A stretch of DNA of 64,000 nt from CAVQUE01 sp046290435 (GCA_046290435.1 JBKAGO010000040.1:75338-139337); one strand, 5' to 3'. Counted from the stretch's first letter, positions 45,726 to 54,084 are shown. Notes: generated by a model from the letters alone, not told the origin. A program made the numbers and translations.

Positions 45726-47240
45726 TCAAGACAGCGGCACGGACTGGCCGGCACGGACGAAGGCGTCCTCGTAGGCGAACAGCCCGACGAGGGCCGACAC
45801 GGCGGCGACGGCGGGCAGGGCGGGGCCGGTGTCGGCGGCCAGGGCGACGATGACGAGCACCGCCGGGACGACGACGCCGAGGCCGACACCGCCGATCCAG
45901 AACCGCTGGGCGTACGCGCCGCGGGTCATCTCCCAGACGGCCAGCTCGACGGTCCGGCTGGACTTCGCAGTCAGCTCGATGGCCATGAGCGCCGCGATCG
46001 CGGCGACGCCACCGAGCAGCACCCATCGGATCGCCGTGGGCTCGGGCACGTCCATGAACAGGTCCATCAGCGCATAGGTGGCACCACCGGCAGCCGCGGC
46101 CTGGGCCAGCAGCATCGGCAGCAGGAGCGGGGTCTGCCACAGGTCGCGGCCCTCGCACTGGCCGAACAGGAACGCCGTGTACCCGGCGGTTCCCGCAGCG
46201 CCGAGCACGGCGGGGACGGCCAGCACCTTCAGCAGACCGTCGGCGTCGAGCAGCCCGCCGATCCACCACAGGGCGCACACGATCGAGAACGCCATCAGGA
46301 CGTACGCGCCCTTGACCAGCCAGGACTCGGTGTTGCCCCTGGTCAGCAGATAGTGGAAGCGCGTGGGCTGCTTGAGGTCTGCGACCAGCAGGACGCCGGT
46401 GAGACCGAGGAACACGCCCGCGATCATCGGCGGGACGACCCCGACGGCGGCCTGCACGTCGGCGTGGCCGAGCAGGACGAGCAGCGCCGCGACGGCCATG
46501 ACCCCGGCGGCGATCGCCTTGGTGACCAGGTAGCCCGACACCTTCTCCTTCCAGGTCATGGAGTGCGCCGTGGTGTAGGTGGTGCGGGCGATGACGCCGT
46601 GGTCGACGTGGGGCACGGTCGGATGCGACGGGGTGGTGTCGGCCCAGATCATCCCGTCGGCGGCGATGGCGGTGCGGGTCGGGTCGAGCGACGCCTGGTC
46701 GGCGCCGCGGTAGTACACCTTGGGCTTGGTGTTCTGCTCGGGAGCGCGCACGGCGACGTCGTCGCGGGCGATGATCCGGTTGACCGGGTCGGCCGGGTCG
46801 TCGAGGTCCACCACCTTGATCGCCTGGGTGGGGCACACCACCACGCACGACGGCTCGAGGCCCACCTCGACGCGGTGGTTGCAGAAGTTGCACTTGTGCG
46901 CGGTGGAGGTCTCGGGGTTGATGTAGATCGCGTCGTAGGGGCAGGCGTTCATGCACGCCTTGCAGCCGATGCAGTTGTCGTCCTCGAAGTCGACGACGCC
47001 GTTGTCGGCCCGGAACAGCGCCGAGGTCGGGCAGATCTTCATGCACGGGGCGTCGTCGCAGTGGTTGCAGCGCATGACGTTGAACTTGCGGGCCACATCG
47101 GGGAAGTTGCCGGTCTCGATGTACTTGACCCAGGTGCGGTTCACCCCGATGGGCACGTCGTGTTCGCTCTTGCACGCGACGGTGCAGGCGTGACATCCGA
47201 TGCACGAGTCGCTGTCGAGGAGGAAGCCGAGACGTGTCAT
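45726..47240 (-). CDS. Fused ferredoxin-like (NrfC/PsrB) and NrfD membrane subunit
   Basis: The 504-residue protein begins with four 4Fe-4S cysteine clusters (CIGCHACTVACKSEHDVP, CNHCDDAPCMKICP, CIGCKACMNACP, and CNFCNHR ... CVVVCP). After about residue 240 it continues as an NrfD/PsrC-type integral membrane domain with about eight helices. These parts are usually two proteins (NrfC and NrfD). The fusion would pass electrons between the molybdoenzyme and the quinone pool. It is the first gene of a two-gene operon with the molybdoenzyme, divergent from a LysR gene. Confidence 0.9.
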   Translation of the reverse strand: MTRLGFLLDSDSCIGCHACTVACKSEHDVPIGVNRTWVKYIETGNFPDVARKFNVMRCNHCDDAPCMKICPTSALFRADNGVVDFEDDNCIGCKACMNACPYDAIYINPETSTAHKCNFCNHRVEVGLEPSCVVVCPTQAIKVVDLDDPADPVNRIIARDDVAVRAPEQNTKPKVYYRGADQASLDPTRTAIAADGMIWADTTPSHPTVPHVDHGVIARTTYTTAHSMTWKEKVSGYLVTKAIAAGVMAVAALLVLLGHADVQAAVGVVPPMIAGVFLGLTGVLLVADLKQPTRFHYLLTRGNTESWLVKGAYVLMAFSIVCALWWIGGLLDADGLLKVLAVPAVLGAAGTAGYTAFLFGQCEGRDLWQTPLLLPMLLAQAAAAGGATYALMDLFMDVPEPTAIRWVLLGGVAAIAALMAIELTAKSSRTVELAVWEMTRGAYAQRFWIGGVGLGVVVPAVLVIVALAADTGPALPAVAAVSALVGLFAYEDAFVRAGQSVPLS

Positions 47241-47294
47241 CCCGCCAGTGTGATGGAGGTCACTACCTGCCGATAGGGGCCAACTGCCGATATC

Positions 47295-47315
47295 GCCATA
47301 GACGCCCTCTATGGC
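47295..47315. promoter_or_regulatory. LysR-type operator (inverted repeat)
   Basis: GCCATAG (47295-47301) and CTATGGC (47309-47315) form a perfect 7-base inverted repeat with a 7-base spacer. It contains the T-N11-A layout of LysR sites and lies in the shared control region of the lysR gene and the NrfCD/molybdoenzyme operon. Confidence 0.6.
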
Positions 47316-47343
47316 CAGGTGCGTTTCGTGGCACGATGGAGCC

Positions 47344-48249
47344 ATGCCGCTGCCGCCCGCGTTCCCGGATCTACGGGCACTCGACCTGTTCGCGTCGGTC
47401 GTCGAGCTCGGCTCGCTCTCCAAGGCCGCCGCAGCCCACGGCATCGCCCAGCCCTCGGCCAGCAGCCGCATCCGCAACCTCGAACGCCAGCTCGGCATCG
47501 CCCTGCTGGAACGCAGCCCCGCCGGGTCGACGCCCACCGACGCCGGCATCGTCGTGGCCGGTTGGGTCGACGCCATCCTGCGGGCCGCCGACGAACTCGA
47601 CGCCGGACTCTCGGCGTTCCGGGCCGCGAAGTCGGGCCGGCTGCGGATCTCGGCCAGCTTCACGATCGCCGAGCACCTGCTGCCCGCATGGCTCGACCGC
47701 TTCAGCCGGGAGCATCCCCGCGATTCGGTGGCGCTGCACGTGGCGAACTCCTCGACGGTGATCGAACGCCTCCACCACGGCGACGCCGATCTGGGCTTCG
47801 TCGAGACCCCGCTCGACACCCCCGAGCTGGCGTCGCAGGTCGTGGCCACCGACCGGCTGGTCACGGTCGTCGCGCCCGGTCACCCCTGGGTGCGTCGTGG
47901 CGAGGTACCCGTGGAGGCGTTGGCGGCGACGCCGCTGGTCACCCGCGAGGCCGGGTCGGGCACCCGCGCGGCGCTCGAGGTGGCGATGGCCGAGCTGCAC
48001 CTGGGCGAACCGACAGCGGTGCTCGAGTTGGGTTCGACCGCTGCGGTGCGCGCCGCAGTGCTGCACGGCAACGCCCCGACCGTCATCAGCCATCTGGCCG
48101 TCGCCGAGGACCTCGCGGCGGGGACGCTGGTGGAGATCGACGTCCCCGGCCTCGACATCACCCGCCGCCTGCGAGCCGTCTGGCGACCGAACGCCCCACC
48201 CAACGAGTTGGCCACGGCCCTGCTCGACGACATCGCAGCACACCCCTGA
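47344..48249 (+). CDS. LysR-family transcriptional regulator
   Basis: The 301-residue protein has the LysR winged helix in residues 8-66 (LRALDLFASVVELGSLSKAA, QPSASSRIRNLERQLG) and a periplasmic-binding-like effector domain with RLRISASFTIAEHLLPAW. It is divergent from the molybdoenzyme operon and an inverted repeat lies between them, so it probably regulates that operon. The inducer is unknown; regulators of this sequence type occur near formate, sulfur and anion metabolism genes. Confidence 0.9.
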   Translation: MPLPPAFPDLRALDLFASVVELGSLSKAAAAHGIAQPSASSRIRNLERQLGIALLERSPAGSTPTDAGIVVAGWVDAILRAADELDAGLSAFRAAKSGRLRISASFTIAEHLLPAWLDRFSREHPRDSVALHVANSSTVIERLHHGDADLGFVETPLDTPELASQVVATDRLVTVVAPGHPWVRRGEVPVEALAATPLVTREAGSGTRAALEVAMAELHLGEPTAVLELGSTAAVRAAVLHGNAPTVISHLAVAEDLAAGTLVEIDVPGLDITRRLRAVWRPNAPPNELATALLDDIAAHP

Positions 48250-48279
48250 GGGCCCCACGTGGGAGCTGGAGCTGGATGA

Positions 48280-48300
48280 ATAGGGCTATCATAGGGCTAT
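48280..48300 (+). promoter_or_regulatory. RHH-antitoxin operator: 11-base direct repeat
   Basis: ATAGGGCTAT occurs at 48280-48289 and 48291-48300, 11 bases apart, directly before and into the antitoxin ATG. The segment also contains TATCAT (48287-48292), six bases before the ATG. Ribbon-helix-helix dimers bind such tandem sites, so this is probably an autoregulated leaderless promoter. Confidence 0.6.
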
Positions 48301-48592
48301 GGCTCGAACGCAGACCATGGTCCAGTTGAGTGACGAGCTGATCGATGCGCTCGATCGCGAGGCCGCCCGGTCCGGCCAGTCCCGATCCGCGCTCATCCGC
48401 CGCGCCGTTCAGGCGTTCCTGAGCGAGCAGTCCCGGGAGGCTCAGATCGAGCGCTACATCGCCGGCTACACGGCACAACCTCCGGGACTCGTCGACGAAT
48501 GGGGCGACCCTGCGCACGACGCCGCGATCGCCGGCCACGAACTCGATCGTCGCCTCGACGATGAGGAACGCAGCCGGGGTACATCGTGGTAG
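48299..48592 (+). CDS. Ribbon-helix-helix antitoxin
   Basis: The 97-residue protein starts TQTMVQLSDELIDALDREA, followed by SGQSRSALIRRAVQAFLSE, a CopG/Arc ribbon-helix-helix domain. Its acidic C-terminus should bind the toxin. It overlaps the MazF-like gene by 7 bases and has a tandem repeat at its start that is a likely operator. Confidence 0.87.
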   Translation: MARTQTMVQLSDELIDALDREAARSGQSRSALIRRAVQAFLSEQSREAQIERYIAGYTAQPPGLVDEWGDPAHDAAIAGHELDRRLDDEERSRGTSW

Positions 48593-48900
48593 CCCGCGGC
48601 GAGGTCTGGTGGTTCGAGCCGCCCGACGCCAAGCGCCGCCCGTATCTGGTGCTGACCCGCAACGAGGCCATCGGAGTTCTGCGGGAGGTGATCGCCGTGC
48701 CCGCGACCACCGTCGTCCGCGACATCCCGACCGAGGTAGCGCTCGGCCCCAGCGAGGCGATGCCCACGGACTGCGTCCTGACCCTGGACAACGTCCGGTC
48801 GGTACCCAAGGCACTGCTCGTCGAGCACATCACGACACTCGACGAGGCCACCATGAGCCGGGTGTGCGCTGCGCTCGCCTTCGCCACCGCCTGCGACTGA
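48586..48900 (+). CDS. MazF/PemK-family endoribonuclease toxin
   Basis: The 104-residue protein has PemK/MazF features: RGEVWWFEPPDAKRRPYLVL, the VIAVPATTVVRDIPTEV core strand and DCVLTLDNVRSVPKALLVEH. It should cleave mRNA at short specific sites. GTG at 48586 lies inside the antitoxin's end. The pair looks intact. Confidence 0.87.
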   Translation: MVARGEVWWFEPPDAKRRPYLVLTRNEAIGVLREVIAVPATTVVRDIPTEVALGPSEAMPTDCVLTLDNVRSVPKALLVEHITTLDEATMSRVCAALAFATACD

Positions 48901-48929
48901 GCTGCGCGCGCCGGTCGAGTGCGGCCTGT

Positions 48930-49694
48930 TCAGCTGGGTTCGAGCTGCATGCCGCTGCCGCCGGGGCGGCCGGTCGACCAGTTCGACACGAACCTGTACC
49001 GATCGCCACGGATGGTGGTGGTGCGCCACTCGACCGGTTCGGCGCCGGCTAGGCCCAACCGTTCGAGGAAGAAGGCGGCGTCGCTGCGGCGCATGCCGAG
49101 GCGCTCGCGGTCGGCAGGTGTCGGCACGACCGGCGTGAGGCGTTCCCACCCTTGATCGGGTCGGGGGCGCCCGGCCTTCTCGAGTTCGACGTAGAGCGCC
49201 GTGTGGGTGAAGTCGACCTCGAGCAGCGGCTCGCCGATGGCAAGCGGCAGCCAGGCCCGGTCGATGGCCAGCGGCGCGTCGGCGGCGAACCGCAGGCGGG
49301 CCACGTGCACGAGGTCGGCGTCGTCGTCGAGCCCGAGCTGGTTCGCCGCGATGACGTCGCGGACGACGCCGAGCTCGAGGACCTCGCTGGTCTGCTCGAC
49401 GCCGGTGGCCTCGACCGACTGGAACAGGCTGTAGACCGTGCCGAGCGGTTGTTCGAACTCGCTGCGGTTGACCACCGTGCCCCGGCCGCGTTCGCGCCGC
49501 AACAGCCCGGTGCGGTTGAGGTGGCGGACCGCCTCACGTGCGGTGTGGCGGCTGACCTCGTAGTCGGCGACGAGCTCGCCGTCGGTGGGGAACCGCTCGT
49601 CGAACTCGCCGTCGTCGAGGCGACGACGCAGATCGGCCTCGAGCTGCGCCCACAGCGGCAGCGGGCTGGATCGGTCCAGGCGCGTCACGCCCAT
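48930..49694 (-). CDS. GntR/HutC-family regulator with UTRA domain
   Basis: The 254-residue protein has a GntR winged helix in residues 10-80 (PLPLWAQLEADLRRRL, VSRHTAREAVRHLNRTG) and a UTRA effector domain ending TTTIRGDRYRFVSNWS. HutC-type regulators sense small molecules such as urocanate or sugar phosphates. GAGGAG precedes the ATG. It is the only gene on its transcript; its target is not evident, as flanking genes are a toxin pair and the sulfur operon. Confidence 0.87.
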   Translation of the reverse strand: MGVTRLDRSSPLPLWAQLEADLRRRLDDGEFDERFPTDGELVADYEVSRHTAREAVRHLNRTGLLRRERGRGTVVNRSEFEQPLGTVYSLFQSVEATGVEQTSEVLELGVVRDVIAANQLGLDDDADLVHVARLRFAADAPLAIDRAWLPLAIGEPLLEVDFTHTALYVELEKAGRPRPDQGWERLTPVVPTPADRERLGMRRSDAAFFLERLGLAGAEPVEWRTTTIRGDRYRFVSNWSTGRPGGSGMQLEPS

Positions 49695-49775
49695 GATGGC
49701 TCCTCGGGGGTCAGGACAACCGTATGACCAGACGATAGGACACCATTGTCCGCATCGCCGAACCGATGCCTCGCC

Positions 49776-49867
49776 CGGGGTCAGATCCCGCTTTCCCGCT
49801 TTCTCGCCATCTCGAGTGCACTCGGCCGCCGCGATTGGAGAAAGCGGGAAAGCGGGGTCTGACCCCA
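49776..49867. repeat. 92-bp inverted repeat, family B copy 2
   Basis: Arms 49777-49804 and 49839-49866 pair with one mismatch around a 34-base loop, the same loop length as copy 1 (15730-15821); the arm sequence is almost identical while the loops differ. It lies 7 bases past the cstB stop, so it could act as its terminator. Confidence 0.85.
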
Positions 49868-49873
49868 TGGGAA

Positions 49874-51241
49874 CTACGCCAGCGCGAAGGCTCCGTAGCC
49901 GCCCAGGATGTCGCTGACGTCGTCGAAGCCGTTGGCCCGCAACAGGCTCGCAGCCACCGAGGAGCGGTAGCCGCCGGCGCAGTAGACAACGGTGGGTTTG
50001 GTCGAGTCGAGCTCGTCGAGGCGGTTCGGGAGCTGGCCCACGGGGATGGACATCGCACCGTCGATGGCACCGAGGGCGAACTCGCCGGGGTTGCGGACGT
50101 CGACGACCTGGAGGTCGCCGACCTCGTTGCGGCGCTCGTCGAAGACCCGGGCGGTGAGCCGAGACGCCATCTGCACCTCGTCGGGGTTGTCGAGCATGAC
50201 CTGCGTCGGCTCGGCGACGACGCCGAGCACACGGTCGAAGCCGATCCGGGCGAGGCGGTTCTTGGCCTCGAGTTCGAAGCCGGGCTCGACGAACAACACG
50301 ATGTCGTCGTCGCTGCGCACGACCGATCCGGCGAACTCGGCGTAGCGGCCCTCGAGACCGATGTTGACTGCACCCCGCAGATGACCCCGGGCGAAGGTCT
50401 CGGGATCGCGGCCGTCGACGAGCACGGCGCCGCCGTCGAGCGCAGCCTGCACGGCCGGCCAGTCGAGACGGGCGGGCTCGGCCGTCTCGTCGAGGAGCTC
50501 GCGGTCGCGCTTGTTGAGCGTCGCGTTGAAGACGAAGTACTCGGGAGCGGGCGGCTGACCTTCGGTGACGAGGTCGATGAAGGTGTCCTTGTCGGGAGCC
50601 AGCAGGGCGTAGTTGTTGGCGCGCTGGTCGCCGATGGTCGACCAGGTGTCGGTCGAGAGGTTCTTCCCGCAGGCCGACCCTGCGCCGTGGGCCGGGTACA
50701 CCTTGGTGTCGTCGGGCAGCGTCATCAGCTGACTGTGCAGGCTGTCGTAGAGCTTCTCGGCGAGTTCCTCGCGGGTGAAGCCGACGCTTGCCAGCAGGTC
50801 GGGCCGGCCGACGTCGCCGACGAACAGGGTGTCGCCGGTGAGCACCGCGGTGGGCTCAGCGTCATCGGCGTGTTCGTAGACCACGATGCTCATCGATTCG
50901 GGCGTGTGGCCGGGGGTGTGACGGAACTCGAGGGTGACCTCGCCGAGGGAGATGCGTTCGCCGTCGGCCACCGAGCGGTGGTCGAACTCGGGCGAGGCGA
51001 CCGAGGAGTAGACGATGTCGGCTCCGGTGGCTTCTGCCAGTTCGAGGTGGCCCGACAGGAAGTCCGCATGGAAGTGGGTCTCGATGACGAGCTCGATGGT
51101 GAGGCCCTGGGCTTCGGCGTCGGCGAGGTATTCGCCGACGTCACGCCGGGGGTCGACCACCACGGCACGGCCGGTGGTCTCGTCGCCGACGAGGTAGGAG
51201 GCGTGGGAGAGACATTCGAGGTAGTACTGGGTGAAGATCAT
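49874..51241 (-). CDS. cstB: CstB-like persulfide dioxygenase - rhodanese fusion
   Basis: The 455-residue protein has an N-terminal metallo-beta-lactamase fold with the mononuclear-iron persulfide dioxygenase motif THFHADFLSGH (H56, H58, D60, H65), H112 (TPGHTPES) and D137 (LTGDTLFVGD). C191 in HGAGSACGKNL matches a cysteine near the iron in CstB. Residues 260-345 are a rhodanese fold without its Cys (LFVEPG). Residues 375-455 are an active-looking rhodanese with C421 (YCAGGYRSS). This order is that of CstB, which turns persulfide into thiosulfate/sulfite. Its promoter TATAAT overlaps a CsoR/CstR-type operator at 51344. Confidence 0.92.
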   Translation of the reverse strand: MIFTQYYLECLSHASYLVGDETTGRAVVVDPRRDVGEYLADAEAQGLTIELVIETHFHADFLSGHLELAEATGADIVYSSVASPEFDHRSVADGERISLGEVTLEFRHTPGHTPESMSIVVYEHADDAEPTAVLTGDTLFVGDVGRPDLLASVGFTREELAEKLYDSLHSQLMTLPDDTKVYPAHGAGSACGKNLSTDTWSTIGDQRANNYALLAPDKDTFIDLVTEGQPPAPEYFVFNATLNKRDRELLDETAEPARLDWPAVQAALDGGAVLVDGRDPETFARGHLRGAVNIGLEGRYAEFAGSVVRSDDDIVLFVEPGFELEAKNRLARIGFDRVLGVVAEPTQVMLDNPDEVQMASRLTARVFDERRNEVGDLQVVDVRNPGEFALGAIDGAMSIPVGQLPNRLDELDSTKPTVVYCAGGYRSSVAASLLRANGFDDVSDILGGYGAFALA

Positions 51242-51339
51242 CGGGTGCTCCGGTTCTCGGGATCGTGGTTGAGGGTTCTGGTCTCGGTCGATTCGTCGGA
51301 TCCCATCGGCCCATCAGCCGTTGATCCGAATGTACGTAC

Positions 51340-51357
51340 ATTATACCCCATGGGGTA
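51340..51357 (-). promoter_or_regulatory. cstB promoter with CsoR/CstR-type operator
   Basis: On the minus strand TATAAT (51340-51345) is overlapped by a perfect 14-base palindrome TACCCCATGGGGTA (51344-51357). This matches the GC-rich, TAC/GTA-flanked sites of the CsoR family. A second palindrome TGTACGTACA lies at 51331-51340. Repressor binding would block the promoter. Confidence 0.72.
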
Positions 51358-51382
51358 CCGGATGGCACCCTCCCTCGGGTGG

Positions 51383-51955
51383 TCAGGCCGCGAGGGTGAC
51401 GCCCTCCATCTGCGACAGCACGGCGTCGATGTCGCAACCGCCACCGCGGTTGTACGGCAGCTTGCCGAGCATCTGCGCCATGGCACAGGTGTTGGTGACC
51501 GCGCTGAACGTCAGGCCGGCGCCGATCGCTCCGGCGAGGAACTTGGCCTTGGGAACCACCAGGCTCGCTGCGATGCCCGTCAGGACGAGCGAGCCGGCGA
51601 CCAGGCGCACCTGGCGATCCATGGCCCAGCGCTCGGCACCGCGCACGACGTCGCCCCCGATGCGCTCCCACGCTCCGATGCCGCCCTCGAGGACGGTCAA
51701 CTCGGCCTTGCCCTCGCCCGAGAGACGGGCGTGTGCCTGGGTGGCACGGGCGCCGGACTGACACACCAGGACCACCGGGTGGCTGACGCCGGCGAGGTCG
51801 CGAGCGTGCTCGGCCAGGGTGTCGAGGGGCACGTTGTACGAGCCGGGGATGTGAGCGGACTCGAACTCGGACCCGGATCGCACATCGAGGATGCGGATGT
51901 CGGGATCGGCCTCGAGCATCTGGTGGAGGTCGGCGGCAGAAACTGCTGCGGTCAT
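51383..51955 (-). CDS. Rhodanese domain with C-terminal DUF2892 membrane segment
   Basis: The 190-residue protein has a rhodanese domain (DIRILDVRSGSEFESAHIPG, active C65 in LVCQSGARA) and, from about residue 110, two hydrophobic helices of the DUF2892 type ending MAQMLGKLPYNRG. Such membrane-anchored rhodaneses accept sulfane sulfur from persulfides. The start overlaps the sulP stop (ATGA); cstB follows with its own promoter after a 141-base gap. Confidence 0.9.
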   Translation of the reverse strand: MTAAVSAADLHQMLEADPDIRILDVRSGSEFESAHIPGSYNVPLDTLAEHARDLAGVSHPVVLVCQSGARATQAHARLSGEGKAELTVLEGGIGAWERIGGDVVRGAERWAMDRQVRLVAGSLVLTGIAASLVVPKAKFLAGAIGAGLTFSAVTNTCAMAQMLGKLPYNRGGGCDIDAVLSQMEGVTLAA

Positions 51956-53745
51956 CGGGTTGTCTCCTTCTCTGGGACGGTTACTAACGGTAGTTGGTGG
52001 TGACAGTCGTCACCGGCCGGGCGATCGCGGCATTCGTCGACACCGGCGGCGCGCTGGTCGATGGGGCCGATCAGGCCGGACCCGATCGCCTCGACGGCCT
52101 CGTGGACCCCGGGATGGATCCGCTGGCCCAGCCGCTCCCAGATGCCGGCACGGCGCAGGACGTCACGGACGGGACCCTTGACCTCGGCGAGGTGGAGTGC
52201 GACACCGGTCTCGTCGATGATCGCCACGACCTCGGCGAGCATGTCTGCGCCGGTGGCATCGAGGTCGTTGATGCCGGAGGCATCGAGGATGAGCGCCCTC
52301 GGCGCCTGGTCGACCGTGGCTGCCTGCTCGATGAGCAGGCGCTTGACGTTGGCGCTGTTGACGAACGAGATGGCGGCGTCGATACGCACGATCTGGATGC
52401 CCGCAACCCGTTCGACGTCGTCGAAGCGCTCGACGTTGCGGTAGGTGGTGGTCCCTTCGACCCGACCGAGCACTGCGGTGTGCGGCGACGACATGCGTGC
52501 GAAGACCACGAGCATCGAGGCGACGACGGCCACAGCGATCCCGATCTCGATGCCGAGCACCAGGGTGGCCACGAACGCCACGGCCATCGAGGTGATGTCG
52601 GACCGCTTCACGCCGGCGATGTGGCGCATCTCGGCGACATCGACCAGCCCCACGACCGCCATGATGATGATCGCCCCCAGCGCTGCCTGCGGCAACGACG
52701 AGAACAGCGGCGTCAGGAAGGCCAGCGTGGCCACGACGATGACGGCGGTGACGATCGATGCCAGCGGGGTGCGGGCCCCGGCGGTGTCGTTGACAGCGGT
52801 GCGGCTGAACCCACCGGTCACGGGGTACCCACCGACGAGACCCGATGCCACGTTTGCCGCGCCGAGACCGATGAGCTCCTGGTCGGGGTCGAGGTCGTAG
52901 CGGTGTCGGCGGGCGTAGACCTTGGCGACGGCGATGCTCTCCATGAACCCGACGAGGGTGATGATGACGGCGGTGCCCGCGAGGCTGCCGAGCAGCGAAC
53001 CGTCGAACGCCGGCAGGGCGAACCCGGGCAGTGCGTCGGGGATCTCGCCGACGGTTTTGACCCCGCGGTCTTCGAGATCGAACAACTCGACGGCGAGGAT
53101 CGAGCCGACGACGACCACCAGCGCTGCCGGGACGCGTGGCGCCAGGCGCTTGAGGGTGAACAGCGTGGCCAGCGCGAGGGCGGCGATGACGAACGTGGCG
53201 CCGTTGGTGTCGCCGAGTGCCGCCACCGTGTCGGCGATGGTGTCGTGGAAGTGCTCGCTGCGGTCGATGCTGACGCCGAACAGATGCTTCAGCTGACTGG
53301 CCCCGATGATGAGGGCCGCGGCGGCGGTGAAGCCGACAAGCACCGCATGGGAAAGGAAGTTGACGAGGAAGCCGAGGCGACCGAAACCCATGACGAGGTG
53401 GACCGCGCCGACCATGAGCGCGAGGACCGCAGCGGCGGCGAGGTACTCGGCGGTGCCCTCCTCTGCGAGGGGGGCGAGGGCGGTGGCCGTCAGGAGCGAG
53501 ACGATCGCCACCGGCCCCACGGCCAGCTGGCGCGACGTCCCGAAGACGGCGTACACGAGCACCGGGACGGTGGCGGCGTAGAGGCCGACCTCGGGGGGCA
53601 GGCCGGCGAGGAGGGCGTAGGCCATCGCCTGGGGGACGAGCATCGCGGCGATGGTCAGGCCGGCGCCGAGATCGCTGCGCAGGTCGCCACGCCGATAGGC
53701 GGGGCCCCAGGAGAGGATCGGGAGGAAGCGGGTCAATTTCGACAT
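51952..53745 (-). CDS. SulP-family anion transporter with STAS domain
   Basis: The 597-residue protein has the SulP core (LVPQAMAYALLAGLPPEVGL, VGPVAIVSLLTATAL, GGYPVTGGFSRTAVN) with 12 or so helices, and a C-terminal STAS domain at about 450-550 (ALILDASGINDLDATGADML). It may move sulfate, sulfite or bicarbonate. It sits first in the persulfide operon, so sulfate/sulfite is the likely cargo (inference). The ATG at 53745 lies 8 bases after TACATT (-10), which has TTGACA 17 bases upstream; the GTG at 53751 would begin upstream of the expected transcript start. Confidence 0.9.
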   Translation of the reverse strand: MSKLTRFLPILSWGPAYRRGDLRSDLGAGLTIAAMLVPQAMAYALLAGLPPEVGLYAATVPVLVYAVFGTSRQLAVGPVAIVSLLTATALAPLAEEGTAEYLAAAAVLALMVGAVHLVMGFGRLGFLVNFLSHAVLVGFTAAAALIIGASQLKHLFGVSIDRSEHFHDTIADTVAALGDTNGATFVIAALALATLFTLKRLAPRVPAALVVVVGSILAVELFDLEDRGVKTVGEIPDALPGFALPAFDGSLLGSLAGTAVIITLVGFMESIAVAKVYARRHRYDLDPDQELIGLGAANVASGLVGGYPVTGGFSRTAVNDTAGARTPLASIVTAVIVVATLAFLTPLFSSLPQAALGAIIIMAVVGLVDVAEMRHIAGVKRSDITSMAVAFVATLVLGIEIGIAVAVVASMLVVFARMSSPHTAVLGRVEGTTTYRNVERFDDVERVAGIQIVRIDAAISFVNSANVKRLLIEQAATVDQAPRALILDASGINDLDATGADMLAEVVAIIDETGVALHLAEVKGPVRDVLRRAGIWERLGQRIHPGVHEAVEAIGSGLIGPIDQRAAGVDECRDRPAGDDCHHQLPLVTVPEKETTR

Positions 53746-53753
53746 CGCCACCT

Positions 53754-53798
53754 AATGTACGGACATTTGGATCTTTTGTCAAGATACCCCAGGAGGTA
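53754..53798 (-). promoter_or_regulatory. sulP operon promoter and second CsoR/CstR-type operator
   Basis: On the minus strand TTGACA (53777-53782), a 17-base spacer and TACATT (53754-53759) form a near-consensus promoter. Just upstream, TACCCCAGGAGGTA (53785-53798) is a near-palindrome resembling the 51344 site, and it lies between this promoter and the divergent repressor gene. Confidence 0.7.
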
Positions 53799-53811
53799 CC
53801 CCCGGAATGGA

Positions 53812-53817
53812 TACGCT
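53812..53817 (+). promoter_or_regulatory. -10 element (TACGCT) of the CsoR-family repressor gene
   Basis: TACGCT lies six bases before the ATG at 53824, the leaderless layout, and 13 bases after the operator, so the repressor could control its own gene. Confidence 0.45.
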
Positions 53818-53823
53818 CGACCC

Positions 53824-54081
53824 ATGCAGTTTCCCGACGACGTGTCCACAGACGTGCATCGCCGGCTCCGCCGGATCGAAGGGCAGATACGTGGCATCCA
53901 GCGCCTCATCGACGAGGGAGCGGAGTGCGGCGACGTGGTCACCCAGCTCTCGGCATGCCGGGCCGCACTCGACCGGGTGGGCTACAAGCTCATCGCCGCA
54001 GGCATGCGCCAATGCGCCACCGACCCCGACGGCGAGATCGATGCGGACCAGCTCGAGGCCCTGTTCCTGAAGTTGAGCTGA
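53824..54081 (+). CDS. cstR: CsoR-family repressor with CstR-like persulfide-sensing cysteines
   Basis: The 85-residue all-helical protein matches DUF156/CsoR (RRLRRIEGQIRGIQRLIDEG). Copper-sensing CsoR needs Cys-His-Cys with the His 25 residues after the first Cys and the last Cys 29 after it. Here C35 and C64 are 29 apart, but the His position is G60, the pattern of CstR, which forms interprotein tri- and tetrasulfides. An extra C45 is present. Divergence from the SulP-rhodanese-CstB operon supports this. The operator pair at 51344 and 53785 fits. Confidence 0.88.
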   Translation: MQFPDDVSTDVHRRLRRIEGQIRGIQRLIDEGAECGDVVTQLSACRAALDRVGYKLIAAGMRQCATDPDGEIDADQLEALFLKLS

Positions 54082-54084
54082 CGA

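Noticed and set aside
53824..54081. Copper-sensing CsoR annotation
   Set aside because: The His required for copper binding is replaced by Gly60, and the regulated genes are sulfur genes with no copper ATPase or chaperone, so a persulfide sensor is more likely.
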